Assembly (NCBI GenBank): GCA_018269075.1
Contig: JAFDVJ010000023.1
Location: forward strand, 1-39,249
Source of the DNA: Acidobacteriota bacterium
GTDB lineage: Bacteria; Acidobacteriota; Blastocatellia; Pyrinomonadales; Pyrinomonadaceae
DNA length: 39,249 nt
Direction: 5' to 3'
Shown in pieces: positions 5,846 through 14,088 of the stretch (positions within the stretch are counted from its first letter, which is position 1; every line of letters starts with the position of its first letter). The notes under the pieces are model-generated. The model had not been told where the DNA came from, ran no database searches, and saw nothing but the letters and a program-made list of their open reading frames with translations. The position numbers and the translations under genes were made by a program.

Positions 5846-8785
5846 TCAATTCAGCTTTTTCAGTTCCTGTTCGGTTTCCGTCGCGGCGGCGGCGTTGAGG
5901 CGGCTTAAACGATCGGTCGATTTCAGCCCGTCGAAGATGCGGGCGGCTTTTTCGAGCCATTCGCGCGCTTCGCGGAGATTTTCCGAGGCGTTCGCGTTTT
6001 TCCGGCCGAGCGCGGCGAAGACTTTGCCGCCTTCGAGATAATAGCCCGCGAGGCGCGTCTGCTTTTTGACGTTGAGCGGCGATTTCCGCGCGCCCTGTTC
6101 GGCCGCCGCGAGCGCGTCGCGGAAGGTCTGCGCGGCTTTGTCGAGACTGCCGGTCGCCGCGAGACAGCGGCCGATTCCGGTATGGACGGCCGCCATATCT
6201 TCCGCCGGGCCGGCGCTTTTCCCGTACGCTTCGAGCGCCCTTCGATACGTCGGCAGGGCCGCCTGACAATCGCCCGACTTCATCTGCGAGTTCCCCAGAA
6301 ATTCGAGCGTCAGCGCGAGATCGCGGAGATTCTCGCCGTTGTTCGGATCGGCGGCGATCAGCTCTTCGACGATCTTCAGGACCTTCTGATGTTCCCCGAC
6401 GGCGGCCCGCGTCTCGCCCGCGTCGGTCTCGATCCGGCCGAGCGAATTGTAGGAGACGCCGAGACTGCGGCGCAGAAACGAGTTTTTCGGATCGGCGGCG
6501 CTCATCTCCCTGAGGATCTCGATCGTCCGGCGCATATAACCCTTCGCTTCGTCGAAACGCATTTCCTCCGAGAGCGGCGAGCGGATCACGTTGTAGGCCG
6601 ACAGGAGGTTGAGCTTCTGCGTTTCGTTGTTGCCGTCGAGCACGCCGATCCGTTCGAGCACGGCGATCGCCCTGAGACCGTCGGCGACCGCCTTTTCGTT
6701 CTCGCCGACCACCGATTCGAGCATCGCGAGATTGACCAGCCACGTGGCGTAGGACGCTTGATAAGCCTTGTTTTCGGGTTCGGCGGCGATCAGCCCTTCG
6801 CCGAGCGCGACCGCTTCGCGATAGTTTTCGAGCGCGCGCTTCGTGTCGCCGAGATTCGGATAACCGTCGAGCCCGGAAATATCGGCGACGCGCCGGCGGC
6901 CCTCGGCGAGCGCGTAAGTGTAGTTCAGATTCTGCGGCTCGGCGGCGGCGAGCGTGACGCGGATTTCGAGCGCCTTTTCGTAATGTTCGAGCCCTTTTTC
7001 GAGCTCGTTGGCGGTGTAGAGCATATCGGCGACGCCCTCGTAGCTGTTCGCGAGCTCGTGCCGGAGCTCGCGGTTGGCGGGATCGTCTTTGATCAGATTC
7101 AGGCGGATTTCGAGCGAGCGCCGGTAGCTTTTCATCGCGCCGTCGGTGTCGCCGAGATTCGAAAAATAGGTGTTGCCCTGAATCTTGCCGATCTTTTCGT
7201 AGGCCGTCGCAAGCTCGCGCTGCAATTGCGGGTCGCCGCCCGCTTCGGCCGACAGCTGATCGAGATATTCGAGCGCGCGGCGGACGACGAGCTCGCGCGC
7301 CGGGATCGAGCCGGGCAGATTCTCGATCGCGTCGTGAAACTCGAACAGAAACGAATTCGCCAGCTGCCGCACGTCGTTGAACCGCCGCTGCGCCTTGTTG
7401 CGCTGGTAGAGCGTCGCCGCGAGCCCGCCGATCAGCGTGATCAGCACGAGCGCCGCCGCGGCCGCCGCGATCTTGTTCCGCCGCAGAAACTTCGACGCGC
7501 GGTAGCCCCACGTGTCGCGGCTCGCCGAAACCGGCAGCCCGCCGAGATGCCGCCGAATGTCCTCGCTCAATTGCTCGACCGACGAATACCGCCGCTCGGG
7601 CTCCTTACGGAGCGCCTGGAGGATGATGTTGTCGAGATCGCCCTTTAGGGGAGAAGAGGAGAAGAGGGGAAGCGGAGAAGAGGAGAAGAGGAGAAGAGGA
7701 GAGGAGGAGACGCGCTGACGCGTCGCCGCGGACGAACTTTCCGCCTTGACGGAATCGGTATCTGCTTCGACGGAATCGGTTTCCGCTTCAATCTTCTCCC
7801 CTTCTCCTCCTCTCCTCTTCTCCTCCTCTCCTCTTCTCCTCTTCTCTCCTTCTCGCCTGACTCTACTCGGAAAGACCGGTTCCGTCTCGCAGACGGCTTT
7901 GATGATCTCGGAGATGCTGCGGCCGGCGGTCGGGTAGGGATGCGCGCCGGTGAGGAGCTCGTAGAGCAGGACGCCGAGGCTGTAGACGTCGGTCGCGGTC
8001 GTCAGCTTTTCGCCGCGGATTTGTTCGGGCGAGGCGTATTCGGGCGTGAAGACCGGCATCTGCGTCGCCGTTTGATTCGCGTCGTCGGATTTTAAGAGCT
8101 TGGCGATCCCGAAATCGAGCAGCTTGATCTCGCCGGCGGCGGTGACGAGGATGTTCGACGGCTTGAGGTCGCGGTGGATCACGAGATTCCGGTGCGCGAA
8201 CGAGACCGCCGCGCAGATCTGGCGGAAAAGCCCGAGCCGTTCTTCGAGCGCGAGATTTTCTTCGTTCGCGTATTCGAGGATCGTGCGGCCCTCGACGTAT
8301 TCCATCACGAAAAAGGGCAGGCCGTCGGCGGTCGTCCCGCCGTCGACGAGCCGCGCGATGTTCGGATGTTCGAGCGAGGCGAGGATCTGCCGCTCGTTGT
8401 AGAAGCGGCGGAGCACGTTTTCCGAGTCCATCCCGCGCTTGATCAGCTTGAGCGCCGCCGTTTGCGTGAACTCGCCGTCGGCGCGCTCGACGAGATAGAC
8501 CGCGCCCATTCCGCCCGCGCCGAGCTCGGCCGTGATCCGGTACGGCCCGAGCTCGCGGCCGATCCGGTTTTCGGCGAATGAATCCGCGCCGAGGACGGAT
8601 TCGAGCGCGCCGCGTTCGAAGACGTCGGTGCGCGGCGTTTCGAATTCGAGCAGGAGCTCGATCTCGCGGCGCAGCTCCGTGTCCGCGCCGCAGGCTTCGC
8701 CGAGATATTCGGCGCGGCTCGCGGGCGCGATTTCGAGCGCGTTTTCGAGGATGTGCTTGATTTTCTGCCAGCGTTCGGGGTTCAT
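5846..8785 (-). CDS. Ser/Thr protein kinase with membrane anchor and C-terminal TPR domain
   Basis: A 979-aa Pkn/Hanks-type kinase. Residues 1-78 are the N-terminal region typical of this acidobacterial/planctomycete family. The catalytic domain follows, with glycine loop GAGGMG at 89-94, lysine K113, HRDLKPSN at 204-211, DFG at 224-226 and SPE at 252-254, so it should be active. One membrane segment lies near 439-459. The rest (about 470-960) is TPR-like helical repeats, presumably outside or at the membrane, for protein binding. Residues about 310-380, in the C-lobe before KGDLDNIILQALRKEPERRY, are a low-complexity insert made by an inverted octamer array in the DNA (separate entry). The gene starts 3 bp after the ECF sigma factor gene, so the two form an operon and likely one signalling pathway. 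Confidence 0.92.
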   Translation of the reverse strand: MNPERWQKIKHILENALEIAPASRAEYLGEACGADTELRREIELLLEFETPRTDVFERGALESVLGADSFAENRIGRELGPYRITAELGAGGMGAVYLVERADGEFTQTAALKLIKRGMDSENVLRRFYNERQILASLEHPNIARLVDGGTTADGLPFFVMEYVEGRTILEYANEENLALEERLGLFRQICAAVSFAHRNLVIHRDLKPSNILVTAAGEIKLLDFGIAKLLKSDDANQTATQMPVFTPEYASPEQIRGEKLTTATDVYSLGVLLYELLTGAHPYPTAGRSISEIIKAVCETEPVFPSRVRREGEKRRRGEEEKRRGGEGEKIEAETDSVEADTDSVKAESSSAATRQRVSSSPLLLFSSSPLPLFSSSPLKGDLDNIILQALRKEPERRYSSVEQLSEDIRRHLGGLPVSASRDTWGYRASKFLRRNKIAAAAAALVLITLIGGLAATLYQRNKAQRRFNDVRQLANSFLFEFHDAIENLPGSIPARELVVRRALEYLDQLSAEAGGDPQLQRELATAYEKIGKIQGNTYFSNLGDTDGAMKSYRRSLEIRLNLIKDDPANRELRHELANSYEGVADMLYTANELEKGLEHYEKALEIRVTLAAAEPQNLNYTYALAEGRRRVADISGLDGYPNLGDTKRALENYREAVALGEGLIAAEPENKAYQASYATWLVNLAMLESVVGENEKAVADGLRAIAVLERIGVLDGNNETQKLNLLSAYNVIRSPLSEEMRFDEAKGYMRRTIEILREMSAADPKNSFLRRSLGVSYNSLGRIETDAGETRAAVGEHQKVLKIVEELIAADPNNGENLRDLALTLEFLGNSQMKSGDCQAALPTYRRALEAYGKSAGPAEDMAAVHTGIGRCLAATGSLDKAAQTFRDALAAAEQGARKSPLNVKKQTRLAGYYLEGGKVFAALGRKNANASENLREAREWLEKAARIFDGLKSTDRLSRLNAAAATETEQELKKLN
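7650..7856. repeat. Inverted octamer arrays inside the kinase gene
   Basis: The left arm 7650-7711 consists of about 7.7 purine octamers (consensus ggagaaga). The right arm 7793-7856 consists of eight pyrimidine octamers (consensus cttctcct). The 81-nt loop contains an 18-20 bp near-duplication around gacggaatcgg. The whole keeps the kinase frame, encoding an Arg/Glu/Lys-rich stretch, an acidic ETDSV repeat and a Ser/Leu/Pro/Phe stretch. The array falls in a loop that is variable in this kinase family. Confidence 0.9.
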
Positions 8786-8788
8786 CGG

Positions 8789-9349
8789 TCAATCGTTGAG
8801 CATTTTATAGAGTATCAGCTTGGCGCTCGACCATTCGCGTTTGACGGTCGCCGGCGAGATGCCGAGGACCTCGCCGATCTCTTCGATCGTGAGGCCGCCG
8901 AAAAACTTCATCTCGACGATCCGCGCCTGCCGCGGGTCGAGCTTTTCGAGCCGCGCGAGCGCGTCGTCGACGGCGACGACGTCGAGCTCGCGGCGGTCGG
9001 CGAAGCTGACGGCCGCGTCGAGCGCGATCTGCGTCTTGTATTCGCCGCCGCGTTTCTTCCGGTTGCGGCCGCGCGCGTATTCGATCAGGATCTCGCGCAT
9101 CAGCCGGGCCGAGACGCCGAAGAAATGCGCGCGGTTCTGCCACGCGATCTCTTTTTGGCCGATCAGCCGCAGATAGGCTTCGTGGACGAGCGCCGTCGGC
9201 TGCAGGGTGTGATTGGCCCGCTCGCGGCTCAGATAGCTGTTGGCCAGCCGGCGCAGCTCGTCGTACACGAGCGGCAGGAGCTCGTTCAGGGAATCGTTCT
9301 CGCCGGCTCGCAATTCCTGAAGGATCTGAGTTATCGGTTTTTCAGTCAT
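8789..9349 (-). CDS. ECF-type RNA polymerase sigma factor (TIGR02999-like)
   Basis: A 186-aa sigma-70 family protein that directs RNA polymerase to a subset of promoters. Region 2 includes ELLPLVYDELRRLA, HTLQPTALVHEAYLRLI and ARLMREILIEYARG. Region 4 is a helix-turn-helix with GGLTIEEIGEVLGISPATVKREW. The opening MTEKPITQILQ and HTLQPTALVHEAYLRL are typical of the ECF group common in Acidobacteria and Planctomycetes, which is usually encoded with a Ser/Thr kinase. I chose the ATG at 9349: the frame is open further upstream, but the family begins here and the extension is Lys-rich and unlike it. No anti-sigma gene is adjacent, so the kinase encoded 3 bp downstream may control it. Confidence 0.93.
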   Translation of the reverse strand: MTEKPITQILQELRAGENDSLNELLPLVYDELRRLANSYLSRERANHTLQPTALVHEAYLRLIGQKEIAWQNRAHFFGVSARLMREILIEYARGRNRKKRGGEYKTQIALDAAVSFADRRELDVVAVDDALARLEKLDPRQARIVEMKFFGGLTIEEIGEVLGISPATVKREWSSAKLILYKMLND

Positions 9350-9421
9350 TGTTGGAAACAAATTAAGAATAAATACATTTTTCTGCAACTGCAAGAAGTT
9401 TTCGGCCGGCGGATTTTTTTT

Positions 9422-9448
9422 GAGCCGCTTTTTCGGCGTTTGTCGCAT
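9422..9448 (+). promoter_or_regulatory. Shared element GAGCCG-N14-GTCGCAT, copy 1
   Basis: A T-tract followed by gagccg (9422-9427), exactly 14 bases, then gtcgcat (9442-9448). The same arrangement with the same spacing occurs at 10047-10073. It lies 48 bp upstream of the 62-aa membrane peptide and in the divergent region of the ECF sigma gene. A GTC-containing -10-like box with an upstream box is the general form of ECF promoters, so it may be a target of that sigma factor. A terminator-like repeat is the alternative. Confidence 0.45.
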
Positions 9449-9496
9449 TACGAAACGACCACATCAATTTCAATAAAATCGAGGAGAAAAATCAAT

Positions 9497-9685
9497 ATGT
9501 TATACATCATCATTCTGGTCCTGCTCATCACGGCGATCGGCGGCATCATCAGATTCTTTCGGACGCGCGAACTCAGTTCGAAGCTCGGCCGCGAGGTCGC
9601 CGATCACGAATTGACTTCGCTCAATTCGTGGATGGAAGCGGAGCGCAGCGCCGACCGCAAAAATCAGAGCTCGCCGTCCGCCTGA
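9497..9685 (+). CDS. Single-pass small membrane protein (62 aa)
   Basis: A short gene with a good ribosome binding site (gaggag at 9481-9486) ahead of ATG 9497. The product opens with a hydrophobic segment (MLYIIILVLLITAIGGIIRF) and continues with a charged, soluble tail of about 40 residues (RELSSKLGREVADHELTS and beyond). This suggests an inner-membrane peptide with an N-terminal anchor. I do not recognise a family. It is divergent from the ECF sigma-kinase operon and preceded by the GAGCCG-N14-GTCGCAT element, so it could be part of the same regulon. Confidence 0.7.
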   Translation: MLYIIILVLLITAIGGIIRFFRTRELSSKLGREVADHELTSLNSWMEAERSADRKNQSSPSA

Positions 9686-9770
9686 CGAACGAGCGAAAAA
9701 TCGCGACCGATGCCGATGTCGGATGTCGGAGGGCTTGAAATTTGATCAGCTTGCTTTACCGCAGCAATTA

Positions 9771-9965
9771 AGAGTTTGTTTAAATTTTCGAAATAGACAC
9801 TGAAAAGGCATCGTTCGCGACGAAATCGGTTGATGTAATCAACCGTCCGAACGGCGAGCGTTTGTTTTTCGATCCACTAAACACACTAAATACACGAAAG
9901 AAATTTAGTGTGTTTAGTGGATCGATTTAAAAGCGTTCGCCGCCTCAAAAATTTAAACAGACTCT
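9771..9965. repeat. MITE-like palindromic element with 18-bp terminal inverted repeats
   Basis: Terminal arms 9771-9788 and 9948-9965 are inverted repeats with one mismatch in 18 (agagtttgtttaaatttt against agagtctgtttaaatttt). Internally, ggcgagcgt and its near-complement flank a perfect 21-bp stem, 9871-9891 with 9903-9923, closed by the 11-nt loop acacgaaagaa. The loop and stem end match those of the 5559 element. No clear target-site duplication is visible, so mobility is only suggested. Confidence 0.65.
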
Positions 9966-10046
9966 AAAAGCATCGGGCCGAAAATCCGAATGCATCTTTA
10001 TTCAAAACGGTATGAATTCAAAAAAACGGCGTCGGAAATTTTTTTT

Positions 10047-10073
10047 GAGCCGTTTTTTTTTGTTTTGTCGCAT
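10047..10073 (+). promoter_or_regulatory. Shared element GAGCCG-N14-GTCGCAT, copy 2
   Basis: gagccg at 10047-10052 and gtcgcat at 10067-10073 with the same 14-base spacing and the same preceding T-tract as copy 1 at 9422. It lies 85 bp before the ATG of the LamG gene. An A-tract plus cggc at 10021-10030 can pair with gccg plus T-tract, so a terminator-like hairpin is an alternative reading of this copy. Confidence 0.45.
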
Positions 10074-10158
10074 AACCGTCTGAAAAGAACATTGCCTGAC
10101 CGGAATCTCTTCCGAAAAAACGGCTGACGCGGCGGGTAAATTTAAAGGAGTTGAAATT

Positions 10159-13100
10159 ATGAAGAGAAGAGTCTGCATTTTACTGGGTTTGACGCTGATC
10201 GCGATGATCGGCGGTTCGGCGGTCTGGAATTTTTCGGCGAACACGGCGGCGGCGCAAAAATCGGACGAGGTGGTAAGTTCCGGCGTCGTTGGCGGCGCCG
10301 ATAACGAATACAACGCCCGCCGCGAGTTTGCGCTCGTGCAGGGCGGCGCGAGCGGCGTCTGGTTTTACGGCTACACGGCAAATGACGCGAGCAATGCATT
10401 TGTGCCGTACTCTTTGACCGACAACGCGATCGATTGCGGTTCGCCTGCCGATGTGTGGCGATTTTCGACGGGCGGCGATACGACGCCGGTGCTGGTCCGT
10501 TATCAAGCGCCGTGCAACGGCACTCCGACGGATTCTTTGCACGTTCATCCCGGTGCGAACGGTGAACGAACGGTTTTGCGCTGGGTCGCGCCGGCGTCCG
10601 GAACTTATCAGCTAACGGGTGCGATCCAGCGAGCTAATCCGATCGCCACGACGGACATCAGGATTTTGCAGAACGAAACGACCGGCCTTTTTACGGGCAA
10701 TATCAATTCTCAATTTCAGCAGGCGTTCAACCCGACCGTCACGGTCGCGGCCGGCGACACGATCGATTTTTCGGTCGGCTTCGGAAACGGCACATATAAC
10801 AGCGACGGCACGACGCTCAACGTCGCGGTCGCGCAGGCGGCGACCGCCTGCATCCCCGCGCCCGCGAATTTGCAGGTCAATGTTCCGGCGGAAAATTCGC
10901 CGGCTGACGTGCAGAGCGTCAACCCGAACGCTTCGCTCGTCGGCGATGCGGCCTACACGAATACGGGCCGGGTCGGGCGCGCGTTCGAGCTTGACGGCAG
11001 CGGCGATTACATTCGGATCGAAGACAACGCGGCGCAGCGTCCGGCAAATGCCGTCACGATTGACGGCTGGTTTAAGTTCGATTCGGTTTCGGGGCTGGTT
11101 TCGCTGATTTCGAAACCGGTTCGCAACAGTCCGTTTAATTCTTACACGATATATTTAGAAGGCGGACAGCTTCGCGGACTGATCGGCAACGCTTCGCAAT
11201 ACACGCGCGCTCTATCCAATTTCGCGCCGCCAACGGGCGTCTGGACGCATCTCGCCTTCACATACGATTACACGGGCGGCGTCAGCACTTTGCACCTTTA
11301 CGCGAACGGTGTCGAAGTTACGTCGAGCGTTGACGGCACGGCGAATCTGCCGCTTTTCTATGACGCGAATCCGTATCCGCTGCTGATCGGCGCGGATTTT
11401 GAATCCAACGCTCCGCAATTTTTCCTCGACGGACAGGCGGACGAGGTTTCGGTTTACGGTCGCGCGCTCGCGCAGAGCGAGATTTTCGACATCGTTCAGC
11501 AGGGAAGCTACGGTAAATGCGCGCCGACTCCGTGCGCGCAAGCGCCGAACAATCTCGTTTCGTGGTTCGCGGGCGAGGGCAACGCGCTCGATTCGAAATC
11601 GAACAATCACGGCGCGCTGCAAAACGGCGCGACGTATGCAAACGGAAAAGTCGGACAGGCGTTTTCGTTTGACGGGACGGACGACAGGGTTCTGGTGCCG
11701 AACTCGCCTTCGCTCGATATAACGGGCAATCAAATGACTATCGAAGCGTGGATCAATCCGACGGTTGTCACCGGCGATCGCCAAATCGTTTCAATGGCGA
11801 CCGGGGTGGCCGTTCCCGGCAGCCGCAAATACGGGTTATTTATTCAAAACGGCCGACTCGGCGCCGAAGTCAGAACGACCGACGCCTATTACGGCTCAGC
11901 CCCGACGGACGGCGACATTGCGCCGAACGTATTTACCCATATCGCGTTGGTTTATAACGGTTCGCAATTGATTCGGTATATTAACGGGGCCGCCGTCGGA
12001 AGTCCGGTGCCGCTGACGGGCAATATCGTGGCCAGCAACGGAGTTTTCTCGATCGGGCAATTTGCCACCGACGGAGCCTCGTCTTTTCAAGGCGTGATCG
12101 ATGAAGTCGGCGTTTACGACCGCGCTCTTTCCGCGTCGGAAATTTCGTCCGTGTACAACGCCGCGTCGTCGGGCAAATGCAAACCCGTCGGCCTGAATCC
12201 GCCGGCGAATCAGGTCGCGTGGTTTTCGGGCGACGGCGACGCGCGCGATTTGACGGGATTGAATGCAAACGGGACGCTTCAGGAAAATACTAATTTTCGC
12301 GTCGGCAAAGTCGGGCAGGCTTTCGGATTCGACGGAAACGGCGACGTCGTCACGACCGCCGACAGTCCGAACTGGGATTTCGGCACGGGCGATTTTGCCG
12401 TCGAAGGCTGGTTCAACACACCCAATCCGACAGATGTTCAGCGAATAATTTCCGCCGGAAGTCAGGCCGACGGCGCGAACAATCTGTGGGCTTTCGGCTA
12501 CGGCGACATCCCGGTTTGGGGCGGCGGGCAGCGACTCAACTTTGCCGTTTTTAACGGCGGGGGCTATTCCGATTTTTCCTCGAACCCGGTTGCATTGCGC
12601 CCGAACACGTGGCATCACGTCGCCATCGTGCGGACAAGCACCGCGTTCACGTTCTATCTGGACGGCGTTTCGGCCGGCACGGCGGCTGTCGGAGCCGGCT
12701 TTGCGGTCAACGGCGGCAGCACCGGGGCGATTCTCGGCGCGCGATATAACAACAGTCCGTCGGTTGTATTCGAGTTTGCCAACGGAATGCTCGACGAAGT
12801 TTCCGTTTATAAACGTGCCGTCTCGGGCAATGAAATCAATGCGATCTACAATGCCGGAGTCGCCGGAAAACTGAAATCCGCCGCGACGCCCGTCAATCTG
12901 TCCCGCAAGGCGAAAACCGCGGCCGCGCTCGCGCCGACGAGCGTTCAGCTTTCGTCCGCAAGCGTGACTTTCGCGCAGGTCACGGCTGCCGGCACGACAT
13001 CGGAATCGGGCGTCGATCTCGCGCTTTTGCCGAAGCTGCCGGCGAACCTGACCTTTACCGGGCTCGCTTACGACATCTCGACGACGGCCGCTTTTTCGGG

Positions 13101-13569
13101 CGGCGCGGCGGTCTGTTTCAACACGCCGGCGCTCGCGAACTTCACGTTTTCGACGCTCCGCGTGCTGCATCTCGAAAACGGCGTCTGGGTCAACCGGACG
13201 GCGGCCGGCAACACGGCTCCGAATCTCTGCACGGAAAATCTCGCGTCGCTCTCGCCGTTCGCGATCGTGCAGGGGCTCGCGCCGACGGCCGCCAGCGTTT
13301 CGGTCGCGGGCCGCGTCGCCGACGCCGGCGGCCGCGGGATCGCGGGCGTCTTCGTGACGCTGACCGACGCAGAGGGAAGGGCCGTCTCGGCGAAGACCAA
13401 CAGCTTCGGGCGCTACCTTTTCGGAAATGTTCCGGCGGGCGGCGTTTATTTCGTCGGCGTCAGCTCGAAACGCTATTCGTTCGCGGTCTCCGCGCAGGCG
13501 GTCGATCTCGAAGAAGCGGTCGAGAACGTCGATTTCACGGCGGTCGAAACCGCGTCCGTCCGCGACTGA
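10159..13569 (+). CDS. Secreted protein with three LamG-like domains and a carboxypeptidase-regulatory-like domain
   Basis: A 1136-aa exported protein. Residues 1-33 are a Sec signal peptide ending AAAQ. A beta-rich region follows (about 40-215). Three concanavalin A/LamG-like modules lie near 241-454, 456-674 and 675-904. Each opens with an 'AF-[EG/SF/GF]-DG-x-[GD]-D' strand (AFELDGSGDY, AFSFDGTDDR, AFGFDGNGDV) and closes with 'DEV-x-VY-x-RA' (DEVSVYGRA, DEVGVYDRA, DEVSVYKRA). A further beta domain precedes a C-terminal carboxypeptidase-regulatory-like domain (about 1045-1128; VAGRVADAGGRGIAGVFVTL, then SFGRYLFGNVPAGG). No membrane anchor or sorting tail is visible, so it is probably cell-surface or secreted and may bind glycans or proteins. 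The start is supported by aaaggag 9 bp upstream. Confidence 0.88.
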   Translation: MKRRVCILLGLTLIAMIGGSAVWNFSANTAAAQKSDEVVSSGVVGGADNEYNARREFALVQGGASGVWFYGYTANDASNAFVPYSLTDNAIDCGSPADVWRFSTGGDTTPVLVRYQAPCNGTPTDSLHVHPGANGERTVLRWVAPASGTYQLTGAIQRANPIATTDIRILQNETTGLFTGNINSQFQQAFNPTVTVAAGDTIDFSVGFGNGTYNSDGTTLNVAVAQAATACIPAPANLQVNVPAENSPADVQSVNPNASLVGDAAYTNTGRVGRAFELDGSGDYIRIEDNAAQRPANAVTIDGWFKFDSVSGLVSLISKPVRNSPFNSYTIYLEGGQLRGLIGNASQYTRALSNFAPPTGVWTHLAFTYDYTGGVSTLHLYANGVEVTSSVDGTANLPLFYDANPYPLLIGADFESNAPQFFLDGQADEVSVYGRALAQSEIFDIVQQGSYGKCAPTPCAQAPNNLVSWFAGEGNALDSKSNNHGALQNGATYANGKVGQAFSFDGTDDRVLVPNSPSLDITGNQMTIEAWINPTVVTGDRQIVSMATGVAVPGSRKYGLFIQNGRLGAEVRTTDAYYGSAPTDGDIAPNVFTHIALVYNGSQLIRYINGAAVGSPVPLTGNIVASNGVFSIGQFATDGASSFQGVIDEVGVYDRALSASEISSVYNAASSGKCKPVGLNPPANQVAWFSGDGDARDLTGLNANGTLQENTNFRVGKVGQAFGFDGNGDVVTTADSPNWDFGTGDFAVEGWFNTPNPTDVQRIISAGSQADGANNLWAFGYGDIPVWGGGQRLNFAVFNGGGYSDFSSNPVALRPNTWHHVAIVRTSTAFTFYLDGVSAGTAAVGAGFAVNGGSTGAILGARYNNSPSVVFEFANGMLDEVSVYKRAVSGNEINAIYNAGVAGKLKSAATPVNLSRKAKTAAALAPTSVQLSSASVTFAQVTAAGTTSESGVDLALLPKLPANLTFTGLAYDISTTAAFSGGAAVCFNTPALANFTFSTLRVLHLENGVWVNRTAAGNTAPNLCTENLASLSPFAIVQGLAPTAASVSVAGRVADAGGRGIAGVFVTLTDAEGRAVSAKTNSFGRYLFGNVPAGGVYFVGVSSKRYSFAVSAQAVDLEEAVENVDFTAVETASVRD

Positions 13570-13576
13570 TGACGTC

Positions 13577-13610
13577 CCGGCCGCCGGGCCGGAACGCGTC
13601 CGGCGGCCGG
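13577..13610. terminator. G+C-rich hairpin after the LamG gene
   Basis: A 10-bp perfect stem (ccggccgccg at 13577-13586, cggcggccgg at 13601-13610) begins 8 bp after the stop codon. There is only a short T run after it, so it is a plausible but not textbook terminator. Confidence 0.45.
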
Positions 13611-13731
13611 TTTCGCGAGCCGGGATTCGCGAAAATTGCCGGATCGGCCGGTTTTCGGTTGTGCTTTGCCGCCGATTGCCTTTATGATGGCGTAAAAGGA
13701 AAGAAAATTTCGTTTGGCGGAGGTGTAGGAA

Positions 13732-14088
13732 ATGAAGAAGATCGGACTGTTTTTGTCGCTGCTGCTCGGGCCGGCACTGCCGGCGCTGGCGCAGAACGAC
13801 GCGGCGGCGTGCGGCGTCGTCGGGGCGGCGATCGTCGTTTACCTGCTGTTCCTTCTGTTCGCGGTGGCGGTCGGCGTGACGATCGTCGTCATCATCTTCA
13901 AGTACATCAAGAAGGACGCGATCTCGCGCGGCGACAGCCCGGGCAAGGCGTGGTTCGCGCTGCTCGGCCTGATCGGTCTGCTGATCTATCTGCTGACGCG
14001 GCCGCAGGGCAATCTGATGCCGTGCCCGCACTGCCGGGCGAACCGGATGCAGGGACTGCCGCGCTGCCCGCACTGCGGAAATCCATGA
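13732..14088 (+). CDS. Small membrane protein with C-terminal zinc ribbon
   Basis: A 118-aa protein. It has an N-terminal signal sequence or first helix (MKKIGLFLSLLLGPALPALA), a strongly hydrophobic helix (about 27-57), a third helix around GKAWFALLGLIGLLIYLL, and a C-terminal CPHC-x10-CPHC motif that should bind zinc. The family is not recognised; similar short membrane proteins ending in a double CPxC are common. The ribosome binding site ggaggt lies 7 bp before the ATG. The stop overlaps the ATG of the YidD-like gene (ATGA), which implies translational coupling and a shared role, perhaps at the membrane. Confidence 0.8.
   Translation: MKKIGLFLSLLLGPALPALAQNDAAACGVVGAAIVVYLLFLLFAVAVGVTIVVIIFKYIKKDAISRGDSPGKAWFALLGLIGLLIYLLTRPQGNLMPCPHCRANRMQGLPRCPHCGNP

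Larger units (their letters stand above)
9686..10158. other. 473-bp intergenic region with a 195-bp hairpin element and putative promoter
   Basis: No gene is seen. The region contains a MITE-like palindromic element at 9771-9965, then the second GAGCCG-N14-GTCGCAT copy (10047-10073), and a strong ribosome binding site (aaaggag, 10144-10150) for the LamG gene. Confidence 0.6.

Noticed and set aside
6182..7648. Long plus-strand frame opposite the kinase gene
   Set aside because: It is a shadow of a G+C-rich gene. The product is Arg-rich with no motif, while the minus-strand kinase has complete catalytic motifs.
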